A stretch of 12,366 nt of DNA from Pseudomonadota bacterium. Its GTDB lineage: Bacteria > Pseudomonadota > Alphaproteobacteria > Reyranellales > Reyranellaceae. The translations under genes were made by a program, and so were the position numbers. The notes beneath the pieces are model-generated. The model was given only the letters and a program-made list of their open reading frames with translations. It did no database searches and was not told the origin of the DNA. This document shows positions 7,533 through 12,366 of the stretch, in pieces. The DNA is taken from the NCBI GenBank assembly GCA_023386865.1, contig JAEWIV010000510.1, positions 1 to 12,366 on the forward strand, read 5' to 3'. How positions within the stretch are numbered: the first letter of the stretch is position 1; each line of letters opens with the position of its first letter.

Positions 7533-9638
7533 TCAAACGAGCTCGGCCAGCATCCGCGCGGCCCGCGCCGCACCATCGGCTTCGACCGGCTCGAAGGCGG
7601 CCGGCCGCGCCAGCTCGGCGATCATGGCCTCGGCGATGGCCTGCGGCGTGGCCGATGCGAACTCCATGCGCCGCCCGGCGCCATAGCGCTCCAGGCGATG
7701 CGCGACATGGATGTTCTGCTCGAAGTGGTTCTGCAGCGGAAAATAGACGAAGGGGGTGCCCGCCGCGGTGAGCTCCATGCAGGTCGTCAGCCCGCCCTGG
7801 ACCAGGGCAAGGTCACAGGCGGCGAGATGGCGGTCGAGATCGGGAACGAAGGCGTGCATCTCCACGCCGGCCGGCGCGCCGAACGCTGCGGGATCGATGC
7901 GCGGGCCCGCGACCAGCACCATGCGGAGCTCGGGCATCCGGGCACGGGCGATCGGCCAGGCCGCCAGGATGCGCCTGATCAGGTGCGTGCCCACGCTCGA
8001 GCCGCCGACCGTGACGATGCAGACGCGCTCGTCCGGCCGATAGCCGAGCTGCCGGCGCAGCTCCTCGCGCGGGCCGAAGTCGCGGGGATGCCGGCCGAGC
8101 ACGTAACCCGAGAAGTCGAAGTGCCGCGGGATCCAGTCGCGCATTGCCGGCAGGTCCCTGCCGAAGGACAGCGGCACGACGTCGTCGGGCCGGCCGACGA
8201 AGATCGCGCGATCGCGCACGCCCGGATGGCGCTCGATGTGCTCGATCATCTCGGCATTGTAGTCGGCCGTCAGGAAGGCCTCGCGCTCGCCGCCCGACGG
8301 CATGGGCACGAAGCCGACGAAATCGGTGAGCCAGGCGAGGCTCGACTTCTTTAGCTCGGGATGCTCGTGCCAGAAATGGTCGACGTCCCAGGCCTCGTCG
8401 GCGACGACGAGATCGTAGTCGCCGCCATCGACGGCGTCCTGGAAGGTCATGAAGTTCTTGACCAGAAGCTCGTCCATGCGGCGGATCGCCTGGAACGCGT
8501 TGAGGTCGTGCTCGCCCGATTCTTCCTCGATGTGACGGGATTCGCTCACGAGCCGGGCACTCAGCGGGTGGATGGCCTCGCCGTTGGCCAGCAGCAGACG
8601 GGTCACCGGATCCTGGGCCAGCCAGTCGACCGCGAGGCCGGGACGCAGCCTGCGTAGCTCGCGCGCGATGGCGATGTCGCGCCGGCCATGGCCGAGCCCG
8701 ATCGGCGAGGAGAGGTAGAGCACGCGCTTTTCCCGGCCGACGCGGCGCGGCGCCGTTCGCGGCGTCGCGATGCCGAGCCGACGCTCCAGGAAATCGTTGA
8801 TCAGGCCGTTGCATCTCGCGGGGTAGCGGCCGAGCGGGTTGTGTCCGACCCCCGCCATGGTCACGAGCTCGGCGCCCGTCAGCTCGGCCACGCGCTTGCC
8901 GCGTCCGCAGGGCTGGATCTGGTCTTCTTCGCCGTGAATCACCAGCACGGGGCAACGGATGCGCCGATACATCGCTTCGGCGACGTCGAACTTCGGCACG
9001 ATGGAGCGCGCCTCGACGGTCTTCACGATCACCGGTCCGCTGGTCTCGTTGGCCCAGGCGATGCCGTCCTCGATCTGCTTGGTCGAATGCGGCTCGGGGA
9101 AGATGCTCGAGATGAAGTGCCGGGCGAAGTCGGGATAGTCGGCGAGCCAGTGGGTGCGATTGTATTTGTCCCAGCCCTCGAAGGTCTCGCGCGGCGTCAG
9201 GAAATGTTTCGGCGTCATGTGCCCGTGGGTCGGCCCGACGACGCCGGCTACGCCCGCGAGGATGGCGGCCTTCACGCGCTCGGGATGATAGGCCGCCAGG
9301 CAACAGGCGAGCAGGCCGCCGAACGACAGGCCGACCAGGATGGCTTCGCCGGCCTCGGCAGCGTCCATGACGCCGAGCGCGTCGGCGACGCAATTGTCCA
9401 GCGAATAGGCCGTCGTGTCGTCCGGCCGGTCGCTGCGGCCGTTGCCCAGCGCGTCATAGGCGATGCAGCGGAAGCGGTCGCTGAAGTACGGGATCTGCGC
9501 CTTGTAGACGCGCGAATGCACGATGCTCCAGGGCGGCAGGAACACCATGGCCTGCGGCCCGCTGCCGTAGACCTCGTAGTGGATGCGATTGCCGTTGCGC
9601 TCGCAGACTCCGTCCTTGTCCGGCAGCTTGGCGCGCAT
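7533..9638 (-). CDS. Fusion protein: alpha/beta hydrolase + GT-B glycosyltransferase
   Basis: This 701-residue protein joins two enzymes. Residues 10-285 are an alpha/beta hydrolase with nucleophile elbow GLSFGG (S105), acid in HGEEDQ (D239) and histidine in GVGHNPLG (H266), so the triad appears complete. After a short basic linker (about 286-303), residues 305-701 form a GT-B glycosyltransferase related to the GT1/GT28/MGT families. It has an N-terminal glycine loop SPIGLGHGRRD (311-321), TVGGSSVG at 543-550, and a donor-site region VQGGLTTCMELTAAGTPFVYFP followed by HFEQN (638-642). No signal peptide or membrane segment is seen, so it is cytoplasmic. It should act on a small molecule or lipid by hydrolysis and glycosyl transfer; order and substrate are unknown. 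It is the last gene of the minus-strand operon, 4 bases after the tetR stop. GAGGT, six bases before the ATG, serves as ribosome site and overlaps the tetR end. It ends 2 bases from the autotransporter stop. Confidence 0.92.
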   Translation of the reverse strand: MRAKLPDKDGVCERNGNRIHYEVYGSGPQAMVFLPPWSIVHSRVYKAQIPYFSDRFRCIAYDALGNGRSDRPDDTTAYSLDNCVADALGVMDAAEAGEAILVGLSFGGLLACCLAAYHPERVKAAILAGVAGVVGPTHGHMTPKHFLTPRETFEGWDKYNRTHWLADYPDFARHFISSIFPEPHSTKQIEDGIAWANETSGPVIVKTVEARSIVPKFDVAEAMYRRIRCPVLVIHGEEDQIQPCGRGKRVAELTGAELVTMAGVGHNPLGRYPARCNGLINDFLERRLGIATPRTAPRRVGREKRVLYLSSPIGLGHGRRDIAIARELRRLRPGLAVDWLAQDPVTRLLLANGEAIHPLSARLVSESRHIEEESGEHDLNAFQAIRRMDELLVKNFMTFQDAVDGGDYDLVVADEAWDVDHFWHEHPELKKSSLAWLTDFVGFVPMPSGGEREAFLTADYNAEMIEHIERHPGVRDRAIFVGRPDDVVPLSFGRDLPAMRDWIPRHFDFSGYVLGRHPRDFGPREELRRQLGYRPDERVCIVTVGGSSVGTHLIRRILAAWPIARARMPELRMVLVAGPRIDPAAFGAPAGVEMHAFVPDLDRHLAACDLALVQGGLTTCMELTAAGTPFVYFPLQNHFEQNIHVAHRLERYGAGRRMEFASATPQAIAEAMIAELARPAAFEPVEADGAARAARMLAELV

Positions 9639-9642
9639 GCCA

Positions 9643-10257
9643 TCACCTCGTGGATGCTTTGCCTTCGGCGATGCGAATGAGATCGCCGACGCGGCGCAGC
9701 GACTCGCGTATCGGCGCCCCCTTCTTCTCGGCCCCCAGCAGGAAGAGGCTTTCCGCCCCGATGAAGGCGGAGCTCACCAGGGCGGCGATCGCTTCCGGCG
9801 AAAACGGGCCGAGACCGCCCAGCTCCTTCTCGGACTGCCGGGTCGCACCGGCGATCAGCTCGAACCAGCCCATCAGGCCGGCGCGCACGACCTTGGCGAC
9901 CTCGGGATCGGACCAGCTCGCGGCTATCAGCTCCTGCAGGACGCGCACGTAGCCCGAGGCGATATCCTCGTCGAGATAGTCGCAGGCACGATCCCAGCGC
10001 TGGGACAGCGACAGCGTCGTGTCGTGGAACATGGCGTCCTGGCGATCGAGGAGCTGGGCGTTCAGGTAGTCGAACAACGCCAGCATCAGCCCCTGCTTGG
10101 AGCCGAAGTGGTAGTGGATCTGGCTGAGCGGCACGCCCGCCGCGGCCGCCACGTCGCGCGTGGAGAGGCCGGAATGGCCGTTCTGGCGAAGCACCTTCTT
10201 GGCCGCTTCGAGCAGCGAGGTGCTGGTTTCGGCCTTCTTCGCCAGGGCGCGCGCCAT
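9643..10257 (-). CDS. TetR/AcrR-family transcriptional regulator
   Basis: The 204-residue protein has the family's N-terminal DNA-binding domain (about residues 12-62). Helix-turn-helix residues are in GLSTRDVAAAAGVPLSQIHYHFGSKQGL, with the hallmark HYHFGSKQGL at its end. The C-terminal two thirds are helical and should bind a ligand and dimerise. TetR proteins usually repress their own or adjacent operons until a small molecule binds. This gene is the middle one of three on the minus strand: 28 bases after the methyltransferase stop and 4 bases before the hydrolase-glycosyltransferase start. GAGGGGAG, five bases before the ATG, is a good ribosome site. The operator-like sites at 11082-11130, in front of the first gene, are the obvious candidate targets, making the operon self-regulated. 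The inducer is not predictable. Confidence 0.95.
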   Translation of the reverse strand: MARALAKKAETSTSLLEAAKKVLRQNGHSGLSTRDVAAAAGVPLSQIHYHFGSKQGLMLALFDYLNAQLLDRQDAMFHDTTLSLSQRWDRACDYLDEDIASGYVRVLQELIAASWSDPEVAKVVRAGLMGWFELIAGATRQSEKELGGLGPFSPEAIAALVSSAFIGAESLFLLGAEKKGAPIRESLRRVGDLIRIAEGKASTR

Positions 10258-10285
10258 CCGGACTCCCCTCGATCGACGACGGTTT

Positions 10286-11059
10286 CTACTCGGCCGGTCG
10301 CGGGTATTTGACCTGCGGCTCGGCCTTCACCTTGCGACCCGGCCACGGGATCAGCATCGAGACCTGATCGCGATAGCGCCGGTACTGGTCGCCGAACAGA
10401 TCGATCAGGTCGCGTTCCTCGAGCCAGATGCCGATCAGGATATAGCCGGTGGTCGCGACGGCGAACAGCAAATGGCCGGCGGTCATGCTGGGCGTCGCCC
10501 AGAAGGCCAGCAGGAAGCCGAGGTAGATCGGATGGCGCACGCGCTTGTAGACGAAGGGCGTGCGGAACTGCGGCGCCGGCAAGGTGTATCCGCGCAGCCG
10601 CGCCCACACCTGGCGCAGGCCGAACAGCTCGAAGTGGTTGATCAGGAAGGTGCTCAGGAGCACCAGGAACCAGCCCAGCCAGAAGATCGCCTGAAGCGCC
10701 ATCGCGCCGAGCGGGTTCGTCACCGTCCAGACCGGCATCAGGATCGGCCGCCAGTGCACGAACAACGCCACCAGGGCGAGGCTGGCCAGCAACACGTAGG
10801 TCGTGCGCTCTACCGCGTGCGGCACGAAGCGCGTCCACCAGCGCTTGAAGGCCGGCCGCGCCATGACGCTGTGCTGGATGGCGAACAGCCCGAGCAGCAG
10901 GGTGTCGATCACCAGCGCCGGGACCAGGGGCCCCTCGACACCGCTGTCGATCGTCTTGGGCACCGGCAGATTGCCGGTGAAGGCTATGGCGTAGAGGAAA
11001 GTGCCGAAGAACAGCGCATAGACGGCCACACCGTACAAAACCGAAGCGATGCCACCCAT
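10286..11059 (-). CDS. ICMT-like integral membrane methyltransferase, probably MddA-type methanethiol S-methyltransferase
   Basis: The 257-residue protein has five to six membrane segments (about residues 5-28, 46-66, 87-104, 121-142, 180-190 and 197-214). It carries the C-terminal SAM-binding signature of the isoprenylcysteine methyltransferase/NnrU/MddA superfamily: RHPIYLGF (175-182), EERDLIDLFGDQYRRYRDQV (214-233). The N-terminal GNLPVPKTIDSG, with IQHSVMARPAFKRWW after it, resembles MddA, which methylates methanethiol to dimethyl sulfide. That reading is from memory of the family; another thiol or a lipid substrate is possible. It is the first gene of a three-gene operon with tetR and the hydrolase-glycosyltransferase. 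A strong AGGAGG lies five bases before the ATG. Two TetR-type operator-like sites cover the promoter region. A link between thiol methylation and the downstream glycosyltransferase is not obvious, which makes the MddA substrate assignment less certain. Confidence 0.8.
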   Translation of the reverse strand: MGGIASVLYGVAVYALFFGTFLYAIAFTGNLPVPKTIDSGVEGPLVPALVIDTLLLGLFAIQHSVMARPAFKRWWTRFVPHAVERTTYVLLASLALVALFVHWRPILMPVWTVTNPLGAMALQAIFWLGWFLVLLSTFLINHFELFGLRQVWARLRGYTLPAPQFRTPFVYKRVRHPIYLGFLLAFWATPSMTAGHLLFAVATTGYILIGIWLEERDLIDLFGDQYRRYRDQVSMLIPWPGRKVKAEPQVKYPRPAE

Positions 11060-12366
11060 GGAAACCTCCTGGTCCGGGAATAGATCGGTCGACCGACCTA
11101 TTATCGACTAATTAGTTCGGTCGACCGACCGAGTCAAGGACCAGGAAACGCGTTCGGCACGCGACGGCGCCCCGGCATTGCAGCTCCGATGCAGCGGGCG
11201 TGGCGGTAGCAGGAGGTTCGGCTTTACGCCCGGGGGTTACGATGCGTACCCTCGGCAGGAGCGTGTCTACCAAGGGCGGGGGCCTACGATGAACGCATTC
11301 ATCATCAATCAGAAGAACCTGGGGCTGGTGGCTTTCGTCAGCGCCTTCGCGCTGTTGATCGCTTGCTTCAAGCTCAGCAGCCTGTTCGCCGAAGTCTACT
11401 TCCAGTGGAGCAGCCTGTTCTCGGAGACCTTTCCGGAGGGCTACAACCTCGGGCTCGCCCTGCTCGTGCGATTCACGATTCCGGCGCTGGTCGGGCTGCT
11501 GCTGGGAATCGTGTTCGCGCCGGACATGCGGGCAAGCGTGACCGCCGGCACCTTCTTCGGGACGTTGTTCCTCGTCTGGCCCGCCTTCCTCTACTTCGAT
11601 GTCGTCATCGTCCCCCAGCTTTGGCAGTACAGGTACATCTTCTACTGCTTCTACAGCCTCTACCTCGCGTTCTTCACCTTGGCGGCCTACGGCGGCTTCT
11701 CGCTGGGGGCGCGGCTCGTGCCGCTGCTGCCCAGCTTCAAGCTCCAGACCGGCGAGGTGATCAAGCTGAGCGTCGGGCGGCACATCCTGCTGCCGATCGC
11801 GGTGTCCCTGGCGGGCAATCTGATCACCAGCACCGTGCTTCGCGACTTCGTCCTGCGGGTTCTGGGGAGCGGGTGACGGGCGGGAGCGCCGTCGATGAGC
11901 CGGCTGGCGGCGGCGCTGGCCGTCCTGCTCGTCCTGGTGGCGGCGGTCGCCTGGCAGCCCCTGGCGCGGGAGCCCGCCGAGCTGGTCGTCCACCGCCTGT
12001 GCACGAGCAAGACCGTCGGCGCACCGATCGCCGCCCTGCGGGCGTCGACCCCGCCCGACCGCCAGCTCCATGCCCGGGCGGCGACGATCGCGATCATGGC
12101 GATGGAGGACCTCAATCGCCCGGGCCCGCGTCGATTCGCGGAGGAGATGCTGTTCGCCGCCGCCGCCTCGACGATCCCGCGCGTCGACCGCATGACGCTC
12201 GGACCGGGTCAGATCTCCCGTGCGTTCTTCGATCGCGAGCTGGCCGCGCTCGCCCCCGGGGCCCGCTTCCCGGAAGCGGTGGTCTCGACATCCGGCGCCA
12301 GGAACCTCATCGAGGCCTGGATCGAAAGCCGGGTACGGGGCGACGGCGTCCCCCCCTACGCGGGGC

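Overview
This is a high-GC bacterial window whose gene content points to an alphaproteobacterium of the Rhizobiales/Rhodospirillales type. The pointers are a Bug/TctC-type solute receptor with no transporter genes beside it, FNR/FixK-type boxes, T5SS/PEP-CTERM-associated repeats in an autotransporter, and GC-rich intergenic palindromes. Genus cannot be fixed from the sequence alone; Reyranella- or Bradyrhizobium-like is a guess. Coding density is very high: several gene pairs are separated by only 2-4 bases, and no stretch over 300 bases lacks a gene. I saw no tRNA, rRNA, CRISPR array, IS element or integrase.

Layout. (1) 1-1082: two copies of a GC-rich hairpin repeat, then a secreted TctC/Bug receptor on the + strand. 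(2) 1087-3341: a HicB-like protein (-) diverges from a ferritin-like diiron protein (+), which runs tail-to-tail (2 bases apart) into a periplasmic cytochrome c (-), with a rhodanese (-) upstream of it. Both the diiron gene and the cytochrome gene have an FNR/FixK box (TTGA-N6-TCAA), placed about where an oxygen-responsive activator would sit. (3) 3553-7530: a two-domain universal stress protein (-) diverges from a 1010-residue type Va autotransporter (+). (4) 7533-11059: a minus-strand operon reading mddA-like membrane methyltransferase, then a TetR regulator, then a 701-residue fusion of an alpha/beta hydrolase with a GT-B glycosyltransferase (gaps of 28 and 4 bases). In front of the operon lie two identical 14-bp operator-like palindromic sites 32 bp apart, one inside the -35/-10 spacer of a tentative promoter and one just after the predicted transcription start. 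(5) 11289-12366: a five-helix membrane protein of unknown function and an anchored or exported protein that runs off the window edge, probably co-transcribed.

How they may work together. The central block looks like a small low-oxygen-responsive set: a diiron enzyme, an electron carrier, a sulfurtransferase and a stress protein, although boxes are visible for only two of these. The operon at 7.5-11.1 kb looks like a self-regulated small-molecule modification cassette: a methyltransferase, a ligand-sensing repressor and a hydrolase-glycosyltransferase. This is the least ordinary part of the window. The functional links between genes are inference from arrangement; the family assignments come from visible motifs.
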